Shown here: in pieces, positions 5,885-12,256 of the stretch
Layout of the letters: each line of letters begins with the position of its first letter
How positions within the stretch are numbered: the stretch's first letter is position 1
Assembly: GCA_050245915.1 (NCBI GenBank)
Contig: JBFWWZ010000061.1
Span: forward strand, 1-12,844
Length of the DNA: 12,844 nt
Direction: 5' to 3'
Source: JBDSKH01 sp050245915
Lineage (GTDB): Bacteria; Actinomycetota; Actinomycetes; Actinomycetales; Microbacteriaceae
Notes under the pieces: model-generated
What the model saw: the letters and a program-made list of their open reading frames with translations, nothing else
Databases searched by the model: none
What the model was told of the DNA's origin: nothing
Translations under genes and position numbers: made by a program

Positions 5885-6366
5885 AGCGCCCGCAGCACCG
5901 CGTCGACGTTCTCGTCGAGGGTCCCCGAGACGTCGACGGTGGCCCCGGATTCCCCGGGGCCGAGCGGCTCGAGGGTCGCCAGCTGCGAGTCGAGCAGTGC
6001 GGGCGGCATGAAGTGCCCGGTGCGGTGGCCGATCCGCTCGCGGAGCACCGCGACCGGCGCGGTGACCAGCACGAAACGCGCGTCGCCCGCCCGTGCCCGG
6101 ATGGCATCCCGGTACGCGCGTTTCAGCGCCGAGCAGGCCATCACCATGCCGGGCTCCGGGGCAGCGGCGAGTGCCTCGCCGACGACGGCCAGCCACGGCC
6201 CCCGGTCGGAGTCGTCGAGCGGGACGCCTGCCGCCATCTTCGCGACGTTCGCCGCCGGATGAAGATCGTCCGCATCCTGGAATGCGAGGCCCAGCCGCTC
6301 GGCGAGCGCCCGGCCGACCGTCGTCTTGCCGGCGCCCGAGACCCCCATCACGACGATGCGCTGCAT
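5881..6366 (-). CDS. gntK: Gluconokinase
   Basis: This 161-aa cytosolic kinase phosphorylates D-gluconate to 6-phosphogluconate, feeding the pentose phosphate or Entner-Doudoroff route. The family pattern is complete: the Walker A loop GVSGAGKTT (residues 8-16), DADDLHP (31-37), the substrate block MAAGVPLDDSDRGPWL (44-59), CSALKRAYRD (78-87) and GHFMPPALLDSQLATLEP (117-134). Length matches the family. The ATG lies 3 bp after the stop of the EamA transporter gene, so the two are probably co-transcribed and coupled. The last four bases, CTAG, are shared with the stop codon of the convergent oxidoreductase. Gluconate transporters such as GntP are not next to it. Its presence below a sugar-acid dehydratase locus suggests a link to aldonate use, which is inference. 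Confidence 0.93.
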   Translation of the reverse strand: MQRIVVMGVSGAGKTTVGRALAERLGLAFQDADDLHPAANVAKMAAGVPLDDSDRGPWLAVVGEALAAAPEPGMVMACSALKRAYRDAIRARAGDARFVLVTAPVAVLRERIGHRTGHFMPPALLDSQLATLEPLGPGESGATVDVSGTLDENVDAVLRAL

Positions 6367-6369
6367 GCG

Positions 6370-7284
6370 CTAGCGGCTGTCCTCGACGACGGGGGCCGCG
6401 ACCGGATCGGGGACCGCGACCGGTTCACGTCGCTTGCGGTTCACCAGGAACGAGCCGCCGATCACGAGCACGAAGCCGACGATCGTCCAGATCGTGATCT
6501 TCTCGCCGAGCACCAGCGCCCCGGCCACGATCGCGACGGCGGGGTTCAGGTAGGTGATGGTGGTCATCCGCATCGGCCCGACCTCGTCGATGAGGGCGAA
6601 CATCAGCACGAACGCCAGGGCACTGCAGACCGCGCCGAGCAGCACGACCGACCAGATCACGTCCGCCGAGGGGACCTCGGTCGGCACACCGCCGGTGATG
6701 ACCATGATCGGGATGTAGACGATCGCGGCGATGCCGAGCGACAGGGCGACGACCCCGATCGCGGGGAGGTCCGACATCCAGCGCGACTGGATCGCGGGGC
6801 CGATCGCGTATCCGATGACGACCACGATCAGCAGCACGACCCCGATCAGGTCGGAGCCCGCGACATCCAGGCCGACCAGCGCGGCCACACCGAGGGTGCC
6901 GAGCGCGATGCCGATCCAGTTGCTGCCGGTCAGCTTCGCCGGCCTGCCGAAGAAGAACGCCACGGCGACCCCGACGACCGGGATCACGGCGAGCAGCAGG
7001 CCCGCCGTCGAACTCGGCAGGTGCAGCTCGGCGGTGCTGAGGAACCACCACGGGATGACGATCTCGATGAAGGTGAACAGCAGCAGCGGCCGCCAGCGCT
7101 TCAGCACCGGGATGACCTGCTTGCGGTAGATCGCGAGGGGGAGCAGCAGCAGGGCGCCGATCGCGCTCCGCCCGAACACGACGACGGCGGGGTCGAGCTC
7201 GTCCACCGCGATCTTGATCAGCAGGTACGGGATCCCCCACGCGATGCCCAGTGCGGCGAACAGGATCACGGCGCGCTTCGTCAC
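6370..7284 (-). CDS. EamA/DMT-family transporter
   Basis: This 304-aa inner-membrane permease of the drug/metabolite transporter superfamily has about ten hydrophobic helices in two EamA repeats. Repeat 1 starts at ILFAALGIAWGIPYLLIK (about residues 7-24) with RSAIGALLLLP. Repeat 2 contains LNPAVAIVAGALVLGEKIT (246-264), the typical signature near the end of the second repeat, and FVLVIGGSFLVNRKRRE closes the membrane part. A charged and proline-rich cytoplasmic tail follows. The GTG at 7284 is chosen because upstream residues are arginine- and cysteine-rich out-of-frame readings of the neighbouring gene. It lies 28 bp after the reductase stop and 3 bp before gntK. Substrates of EamA proteins are diverse (amino acids, metabolites, drugs). 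Transport of a sugar acid or pathway product is possible from context but unproven. Confidence 0.88.
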   Translation of the reverse strand: MTKRAVILFAALGIAWGIPYLLIKIAVDELDPAVVVFGRSAIGALLLLPLAIYRKQVIPVLKRWRPLLLFTFIEIVIPWWFLSTAELHLPSSTAGLLLAVIPVVGVAVAFFFGRPAKLTGSNWIGIALGTLGVAALVGLDVAGSDLIGVVLLIVVVIGYAIGPAIQSRWMSDLPAIGVVALSLGIAAIVYIPIMVITGGVPTEVPSADVIWSVVLLGAVCSALAFVLMFALIDEVGPMRMTTITYLNPAVAIVAGALVLGEKITIWTIVGFVLVIGGSFLVNRKRREPVAVPDPVAAPVVEDSR

Positions 7285-7305
7285 CGGCCCAGCCTGGCAC
7301 AGCGG

Positions 7306-7323
7306 CCGGGGCTCACGCCCCGG
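7306..7323 (-). other. Short GC hairpin over the reductase stop codon
   Basis: CCGGGGC-TCAC-GCCCCGG is a perfect 7-bp stem with a 4-nt loop that contains the stop codon of the reductase gene. No T-run follows on the minus strand, so it is at most a weak terminator or an mRNA-processing or stability element inside the leftward gene string. It could lower expression of the transporter and gluconokinase relative to the upstream genes. It may also be chance in such GC-rich DNA. Confidence 0.35.
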
Positions 7324-8023
7324 TTGGCGGGATGTCGTGGCCCGGTGGCGCTTCGGCGCGCACCTTCGCGACGTAGATGCCTCGCGCCGACCTCGGATAC
7401 CGCTCCAGCATCGCCCGCACCTCGCCGGCATCGACGTCGGCGCCGAACAGCTCGGTGTGCGGTTCCATGCGGATCCCCTCCGCCAGCGGACCCGCGACCA
7501 CCGGGTCGAACCCGAGGTCGTCGACGAGTCCCGCTACCACCGCGAGGTCGGCCGGGTCGTCGCCGGCGATCGCGATCGCCTTGCGTCCCGGCGCGCCGTG
7601 GGGACGCGCCTGCTCGTCGAGGTCGTGGTAGCCCATGTGGTTGAACGCCTTCACCACCCGCGACGCCGGCAGGAACGCCTGCACCAGCTCGCTCGACGAG
7701 GTGCGCGGGTCGGTGAGCTCGTCGCGGAAGCCGTCGACCTCCCACCAGTAGTTCATCGCGTCGATCACCAGCTTGCCGGCGAGCGCATCGGCCGGGATGC
7801 TGCGGTACTTCCCCAGCGGAAGCGCGAGCAGCACGAGGTCGGCACGCTCGGCGGCGTCCCGCGCCGTCGTGGCGACGGCCCCCGGAGCGAGCACCTCGAC
7901 GATCAGCGCGATCTTCGACGCCGGACCGGAGCCGGCGATCAGCACGTCGTAGCCGGCGTTCACCGCGAGGCGCGCGAGCACCGTGCCGACCTTCCCGGCA
8001 CCGAGGATCGCGAGCGTCGTCAC
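7313..8023 (-). CDS. F420/NADP oxidoreductase-like Rossmann protein
   Basis: This 236-aa protein resembles NADPH:F420 oxidoreductases (Fno family, F420_oxidored domain). It begins with a classic dinucleotide-binding turn, LAILGAGKVGTVLARLA (Gly8, Gly10, Gly13). After the second strand it has IAGSGPASK, lacking an acidic residue at the strand end, which fits NADP rather than NAD. Further blocks are LVLLALPLGKY, KLVIDAMNYWWEVDG and VVKAFNHMGYHDL; the last two match the region of Fno that lines the deazaflavin site. The C-terminal portion ends with an extra PPGHDIPPTG tail. The GTG start lies one base after the SDR stop (TGAtGTG), so it should be translationally coupled to a sugar-acid dehydrogenase. 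It could recycle NADP(H) with F420, or it could be a pathway dehydrogenase using the same fold. The sequence does not decide this. Confidence 0.75.
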   Translation of the reverse strand: MTTLAILGAGKVGTVLARLAVNAGYDVLIAGSGPASKIALIVEVLAPGAVATTARDAAERADLVLLALPLGKYRSIPADALAGKLVIDAMNYWWEVDGFRDELTDPRTSSSELVQAFLPASRVVKAFNHMGYHDLDEQARPHGAPGRKAIAIAGDDPADLAVVAGLVDDLGFDPVVAGPLAEGIRMEPHTELFGADVDAGEVRAMLERYPRSARGIYVAKVRAEAPPGHDIPPTGA

Positions 8024-8024
8024 A

Positions 8025-8768
8025 TCACGACGGTAGGCGAAGTCCGGTGAACCCGCCGTCGACCGGCAGCAGCGTGCCGGTGGTGGACGACGACCTCGGC
8101 GACGCGAGGTACGCGATCGCCTGGGCGACCTCGTCGGGGCTGACCAGCCGACCGATCGGCTGGCGGGCCTTCAGCATCGCCGCCGCGGCATCCGGGTCGT
8201 CGGCTCCGTCGAGCAGGCGCGCCACCCACGGGGTGTCCGCCGTGCCGGGGATCACCGCGTTGACCCGGATGCCCTCCCGTACGTGGTCCGCGGCCATCGC
8301 GAGGGTGAGCCCGGAGACCGCGCCTTTGCTCGCCGAGTAGAGGGCGCGGTTCGGCACCCCGACCGCGGCCACGATCGACGAGGTGTTCACGATCGCGGCG
8401 CGGGATGAGCGGCGCAGGTGCGGCAGGGCGGCGCGTGCGATGCGGGCCATCCCCAGCACGTTGACATCGAGCACGCGGCGCCACTCGTCGTCGTCGTTGG
8501 CGGTGACATCGCCGACGGCCCCGATGCCCGCATTGTTGATGACGATGTCGAGCGCGCCGAAACGCTCCACGACCGCGGCGACCGCGGCATCCACCTGGGC
8601 GCTGTCGGTCACGTCGCAGGGCACGGAGAAGTGCGTGTCGCTCGCATCGCGGTCGAGCACGGCCACCGACGCCCCGCGCTCGGCGAGGATCCGCGCCACC
8701 GCCGCGCCGATACCGCTCGCGCCGCCGGTGACGATGGCGACCGCGCCGTCGAATTCAGTGGGACTCAC
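8025..8768 (-). CDS. SDR dehydrogenase, likely for 2-keto-3-deoxyaldonate
   Basis: This 247-aa classical short-chain dehydrogenase has TGGASGIG (residues 14-21), Asp39 after the second strand (VAVLDRD), which favours NAD+, NNAG (78-81), catalytic Ser131, and YSASK with Tyr144 and Lys148. PVDGGF closes the fold. By sequence alone it could be annotated as a 3-oxoacyl-ACP reductase-like protein. Its position directly after a sugar-acid dehydratase, with a diketo-acid hydrolase divergently encoded, points to 2-keto-3-deoxyaldonate 4-dehydrogenase activity, producing the 2,4-diketo acid. That assignment is inference. The GTG start overlaps the dehydratase end by 14 nt and has a strong Shine-Dalgarno inside the dehydratase gene, so translation can start independently of coupling. 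An alternative is that this is the sugar 1-dehydrogenase of the pathway. Confidence 0.85.
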   Translation of the reverse strand: MSPTEFDGAVAIVTGGASGIGAAVARILAERGASVAVLDRDASDTHFSVPCDVTDSAQVDAAVAAVVERFGALDIVINNAGIGAVGDVTANDDDEWRRVLDVNVLGMARIARAALPHLRRSSRAAIVNTSSIVAAVGVPNRALYSASKGAVSGLTLAMAADHVREGIRVNAVIPGTADTPWVARLLDGADDPDAAAAMLKARQPIGRLVSPDEVAQAIAYLASPRSSSTTGTLLPVDGGFTGLRLPS

Positions 8769-10473
8769 GGGAGACCTCCGCTCCGCTCGAACCGATCAGG
8801 ATGTCGAGGTCGGCCCCGGTGTCGGCCTGCATGACGTGGTCGACGTACAGCTTCTGCCACCCGCGCGCCGGCTTCGCGTACCCGGCCTCGGAGGCCGGCG
8901 ACTGCGACCGGGACTGCAGCTCGTCGTCGCTGACCGCCATGCTCAGCACACGGTTCTCGAGGTCGACGGTGATGATGTCGCCGGTGCGCACGAACGCCAG
9001 CGGTCCGCCGGCCGCCGCTTCGGGCGCGACGTGCAGGATGACGGTGCCGTACGCGGTGCCGCTCATCCGGGCGTCGCTGATCCGCACCATGTCGCGGACG
9101 CCCTGCTCGAGCAGCCTGCGCGGCAGGGGCATGTTGCCGACCTCCGGCATGCCGGGGTAGCCCTTCGGGCCGCAGCCGCGCAGCACCAGCACGGAGTCGG
9201 CGGTGACATCGAGGGCGGGGTCGTCGATCCGGTCGCGCAGCTCTTCGATGGAGTCGAACACCACCGCCGGGCCGGCGTGCTGCAGCAGCTCGGGGGTCGC
9301 GGCGGACGGTTTCACGATCGCGCCGCGAGGGGCGAGGTTGCCGCGCAGAACGGCGATCCCGGCGTCTTCCATGAGCGGCGCGGCCGCGGGGCGGATCACC
9401 GTGTCGTCGTAGACCGGGTGCGCACCGAGCCCGGCGACGAACGGCGCGCCGGTGACCGTGAGCGGTTCGGGGTGGAAGCGGTCGGCGATCTGGGACAGCA
9501 CGGCGAGCACCCCGCCCGCCCGGAACAGGTCGTCCATCAGGAACTCGCCGCTCGGCTGCAGGTTCGCCATCACCGGGACCCCGGAGCCGGCGGCGTCGAA
9601 GTCGTCGAGGGTCAGGTCGACGCCGAGCCGGCCGGCGATCGCGAGCAGGTGGAGCACGGCATTCGTGGAACCCCCGACGGCCGCGACCGCGATGATCGCG
9701 TTGAGGAAGGATTCGCGCACCATGATGTCGCTCGGCCTGCGGCCGGCCTGGACCATGTCGATGATCCGGCGCCCGGTCTCGTGAGAGAGGGAGAGCAGGC
9801 GCGCGTCTGCCGCGGGCGTCCCTGCGAAGCCCGGCAGCGTCATCCCGAGCGCCTCGGCGACCACCGCCATCGTCGACGCCGTGCCCATCGTGTTGCAGTG
9901 GCCCTTGCCGCGGATCATCGACTGCTCGGACGCCTGGAACTCGCCGTTGGTGATGCGTCCGGCCCGTGCCTCTTCACTGAGCCGCCAGACGTCGGTGCCG
10001 CAGCCGAGGGCCTCTCCTCGGAAGTGGCCCGTCAGCATCGGCCCGCCCGGCACGACGATGGCGGGGATGTCGACGGATGCGGCGGCCATCAGCAGCGCGG
10101 GGATCGTCTTGTCGCATCCGCCGAGCAGCACGAGCCCGTCGACCGGGTTGGCGCGGAACATCTCCTCCATCGCCATCGCGGCCATGTTGCGCCACAGCAT
10201 CGCGGTCGGCTTCACCTGGGTCTCGCCGAGGGAGACCACGGGGAGGTTGTACGGCACGCCGCCCGCCTCCCAGATGCCGTTCTTCACGTGCTGCGCGACC
10301 TCGTCGAGATGCGCGTTGCAGGGGGTCAGGTCACTCGCGGTGTTGGCGATGGCGATCTGGGGCCGGGTGCCGTCGAGTGCGTCCGCCGGGTTGCCGCGCC
10401 GCATCCACGCGCGGTGGATGTAGGTGTCACGCGTCGCGCCGTCGTACCAGTCCCGGCTGCGCAGTTCGGTCAT
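8755..10473 (-). CDS. IlvD/Edd-family sugar-acid dehydratase
   Basis: This 572-aa Fe-S dehydratase removes water from an aldonate to give a 2-keto-3-deoxy acid. Three cluster cysteines are visible: PCNAH (Cys52), GGCDKT (Cys120, followed by Lys122, the position of the carbamylated metal-binding lysine) and GHCNTMG (Cys193). Their spacing (68 and 73) equals what I recall for Rhizobium L-arabinonate dehydratase (Cys59, Cys127, Cys200), a [2Fe-2S] enzyme. Three ligands with this spacing support a [2Fe-2S] sugar-acid enzyme rather than a [4Fe-4S] Edd. SDARMSGTAYG carries the probable catalytic Ser471. Length fits sugar-acid members. The substrate may be L-fuconate, L-arabinonate, L-galactonate, D-arabinonate or similar. 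The ATG at 10473 is preferred over in-frame codons further upstream, which would reach the divergent gene. It is first in the leftward string and overlaps the SDR gene by 14 nt. Confidence 0.9.
   Translation of the reverse strand: MTELRSRDWYDGATRDTYIHRAWMRRGNPADALDGTRPQIAIANTASDLTPCNAHLDEVAQHVKNGIWEAGGVPYNLPVVSLGETQVKPTAMLWRNMAAMAMEEMFRANPVDGLVLLGGCDKTIPALLMAAASVDIPAIVVPGGPMLTGHFRGEALGCGTDVWRLSEEARAGRITNGEFQASEQSMIRGKGHCNTMGTASTMAVVAEALGMTLPGFAGTPAADARLLSLSHETGRRIIDMVQAGRRPSDIMVRESFLNAIIAVAAVGGSTNAVLHLLAIAGRLGVDLTLDDFDAAGSGVPVMANLQPSGEFLMDDLFRAGGVLAVLSQIADRFHPEPLTVTGAPFVAGLGAHPVYDDTVIRPAAAPLMEDAGIAVLRGNLAPRGAIVKPSAATPELLQHAGPAVVFDSIEELRDRIDDPALDVTADSVLVLRGCGPKGYPGMPEVGNMPLPRRLLEQGVRDMVRISDARMSGTAYGTVILHVAPEAAAGGPLAFVRTGDIITVDLENRVLSMAVSDDELQSRSQSPASEAGYAKPARGWQKLYVDHVMQADTGADLDILIGSSGAEVSRESH
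8774..8779 (-). promoter_or_regulatory. Strong internal Shine-Dalgarno for the SDR gene
   Basis: On the minus strand GGAGGT lies 5 nt before the GTG at 8768 and inside the last codons of the dehydratase gene. It is one of the best ribosome sites in the window. It fixes the SDR start and suggests that this enzyme is translated strongly. Confidence 0.8.
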
Positions 10474-10514
10474 CGTTTTCCAACATTTCGAACGGTCGGC
10501 TAACATTCTGAATT
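10474..10514. promoter_or_regulatory. Divergent promoter/operator of the catabolic locus
   Basis: This 41-bp gap is among the most AT-rich spots in the window. It holds two direct repeats, AACATTTCGAA (10482-10492) and AACATTCTGAA (10502-10512), identical at 9 of 11 bases and 20 bp apart, roughly two helical turns. The second copy lies over the TAACAT -10 box (10501-10506) for the lactonase gene, whose ATG is 8 nt further on. TTCCAA at 10478-10483 is a weak -35. Such spacing suggests a regulator bound as two subunits or dimers on one DNA face. The regulator is not in the window. Confidence 0.6.
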
Positions 10515-11393
10515 ATGGCACAGCAGGCCGTCGCCGCGACCGCCGAGGGCTACGACCTCGCCGAGGGCGTGATCTGGGACGATCGCGCCGGGCTGGTGCG
10601 CTTCGTCGACATCTGGAAAGGCCGCGTGCTCGCCGCGAGCCTTCACGGCCACAGACTCGAGATCGTCGACGAGCTGGTGCTCGGGCAGACCGCCGGCGCG
10701 ATCGCCCTCGCCGAAGACGGCGGGCTCATCATCGCCGCCGCGCGCGGACTCGCCGCCGTCGCCCCCGACGGCGCCGTCTCGTTCGGGCCCGACCTGCTCG
10801 GCTCCCGCGGCAATGTGCGTCTCAACGACGCCGCCGTCGACCCACGCGGCCGGCTCGTCGTCGGCACCCTCTCCCTCGTCGGTCCCACCGGCGACGAGGT
10901 GCTGCTGCGGGTCTCCGCCGACGGCTCCGTCGAGACCCTCCGCACCGGCATCGGCCTGTCGAACGGCATCGCGTTCTCGCCCGACGGCACCCTGATCTAC
11001 CACGTCGACACCACGGCACGCACCATCTCGTCCCGGTCACTCGACGGCGATGAGCCCTGGCAGACGGTGGTGCAGCTCGAGGGGGCGCCCGACGGCCTCA
11101 CCGTCGACTCCGGCGGCGACCTCTGGGTCGCCCAGTTCGACGGCGGGCGCGTGCTGCACTACACGCCGCACGGCGAGCTGCGGGGCGAGGTGACCGTGGA
11201 TGCGGCGCAGGCGACGTGCCCCGGCTTCGTGGGACCCGGCCGCGACATCCTGGCCATCACCACCGCCCAGGAGAACCTCGACGACTGGACCGACCGGTCC
11301 GGCGCCATCTTCCTCGCCGATGTCGGCGTCACCGGCATCCCGGACACCCGCTGGCCGGGCAGCACCACCACCCCGTATTGGAGCACCGCATGA
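10515..11393 (+). CDS. SMP-30/gluconolactonase-family sugar lactonase
   Basis: This 292-aa six-bladed beta-propeller hydrolase opens an aldonolactone to the free aldonate. The divalent-metal and catalytic residues of the SMP-30 family are recognisable: Glu17 in LAEGVIW, Asn104 in VRLNDAAVD, Asn150 in GLSNGIAFSPDGT and Asp193 in PDGLTVD. Their spacing is close to that of human SMP-30 (Glu18, Asn103, Asn154, Asp204). GDLWVAQFDGGRV marks a later blade. The ATG sits 8 nt after a -10-like TAACAT, so the message is probably leaderless. The stop overlaps the start of the next gene as ATGA. In this locus the likely substrate is the lactone made by a sugar 1-dehydrogenase, such as fuconolactone, rhamnonolactone or galactonolactone. 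Family is secure; substrate is not. Confidence 0.9.
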   Translation: MAQQAVAATAEGYDLAEGVIWDDRAGLVRFVDIWKGRVLAASLHGHRLEIVDELVLGQTAGAIALAEDGGLIIAAARGLAAVAPDGAVSFGPDLLGSRGNVRLNDAAVDPRGRLVVGTLSLVGPTGDEVLLRVSADGSVETLRTGIGLSNGIAFSPDGTLIYHVDTTARTISSRSLDGDEPWQTVVQLEGAPDGLTVDSGGDLWVAQFDGGRVLHYTPHGELRGEVTVDAAQATCPGFVGPGRDILAITTAQENLDDWTDRSGAIFLADVGVTGIPDTRWPGSTTTPYWSTA

Positions 11394-12256
11394 GACTCGT
11401 CCGCCTCGGGCCGAAAGGCTCGGAGACCCCCGGCGTCCTCATCGACGACGACACCTTCGTCGACCTGTCGGACATCGTCAGCGACTACGACGAGGCGTTC
11501 TTCGCATCCGGCCGGATCGGCACACTGGCCGCCACCGTCGCCGAACGCGTCGCCGCCGGGCGCACCGAGCCCCGCGGCGACCGCCGGTTCGGATCGCCGA
11601 TCGCCCGGCCGCACCAGATCCTCTGCATCGGCCTGAACTACAGCGACCACGCCGCCGAGACCGGGCAGGCCGTACCCGCCGAGCCGATCCTCTTCACCAA
11701 GTCGCCGAACACCATGGTCGGCCCCGACGACGACGTCCTCATCCCGCCCGGGTCGGAGAAGACCGACTGGGAGGTCGAGCTCGGCATCGTGATCGGCAGC
11801 CACGCTTCGTACCTTGCGGATGAGACCGAGGCCGAGGCGGCGATCGCCGGCTACGTGCTGGTCAACGACGTCAGCGAGCGCGCCTGGCAGATGGAGCGCG
11901 GCGGCCAGTGGAGCAAAGGCAAGTCGGCGCCCACGTTCAACCCGACCGGGCCGTACCTGGTGACCCCCGACGAGATCGGCGACGTGCTCGACCTCGACAT
12001 GTGGCTCGACGTCGACGGCGAGCGCCGGCAGACCGGATCCACCTCGACCATGGTGTTCAGCCCGGCGTTCATCGTTCACTACCTCAGCCAGTTCCTCGCC
12101 CTCGAGCCGGGCGACCTCATCGACACCGGCACGCCGCCGGGTGTCGGCCTCGGCATGACGCCGCCCACCTATCTGAAGGGCGGCGAGGTGATCACCCTCG
12201 GGATCACACGGCTCGGCACCCAGACGCAGCACGTCGTCGCGCACCCGGGCTCCTGA
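11390..12256 (+). CDS. FAH-family 2,4-diketo-3-deoxyaldonate hydrolase
   Basis: This 288-aa fumarylacetoacetate-hydrolase-fold enzyme probably splits a 2,4-diketo-3-deoxyaldonate into pyruvate and a 2-hydroxy acid. The C-terminal catalytic domain starts near residue 70. GLNYSDHAAE provides the His87/Glu90 pair. DWEVELG gives the metal ligands Glu128 and Glu130, with Asp160 in VNDVSER. GGQWSKGKS (171-179) is the feature I associate with the diketo-fuconate and diketo-rhamnonate hydrolases of non-phosphorylative deoxysugar pathways. GDLIDTGTPPGVGLG closes the site. Database pipelines often call this subgroup ureidoglycolate lyase, which the neighbours do not support. The start overlaps the lactonase stop (ATGA) with GGAG 6 nt upstream, so the two are translationally coupled. 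The next gene begins inside its stop codon (TGATG). Confidence 0.88.
   Translation: MRLVRLGPKGSETPGVLIDDDTFVDLSDIVSDYDEAFFASGRIGTLAATVAERVAAGRTEPRGDRRFGSPIARPHQILCIGLNYSDHAAETGQAVPAEPILFTKSPNTMVGPDDDVLIPPGSEKTDWEVELGIVIGSHASYLADETEAEAAIAGYVLVNDVSERAWQMERGGQWSKGKSAPTFNPTGPYLVTPDEIGDVLDLDMWLDVDGERRQTGSTSTMVFSPAFIVHYLSQFLALEPGDLIDTGTPPGVGLGMTPPTYLKGGEVITLGITRLGTQTQHVVAHPGS

Noticed and set aside
4666..7644. A 992-codon open frame on the + strand across several genes
   Set aside because: Its product is arginine-, aspartate- and proline-rich low-complexity text with no domain. It runs partly out of frame through the oxidoreductase gene and antisense to gntK, the EamA gene and the reductase. Such frames are expected in GC-rich DNA.
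8383..10503. A 706-codon open frame on the + strand
   Set aside because: It is antisense to the clearly recognised dehydratase and SDR genes and has a histidine/arginine/glycine-rich composition without any motif.
10474..10514. Riboswitch or attenuator upstream of the lactonase or dehydratase gene
   Set aside because: Only 41 bp separate the two divergent starts and the lactonase looks leaderless, leaving no room for a structured leader.
11159..12244. A 361-codon open frame on the - strand opposite the FAH hydrolase
   Set aside because: It is antisense to a gene with full family motifs, lacks a ribosome site, and its product has no recognisable domain.
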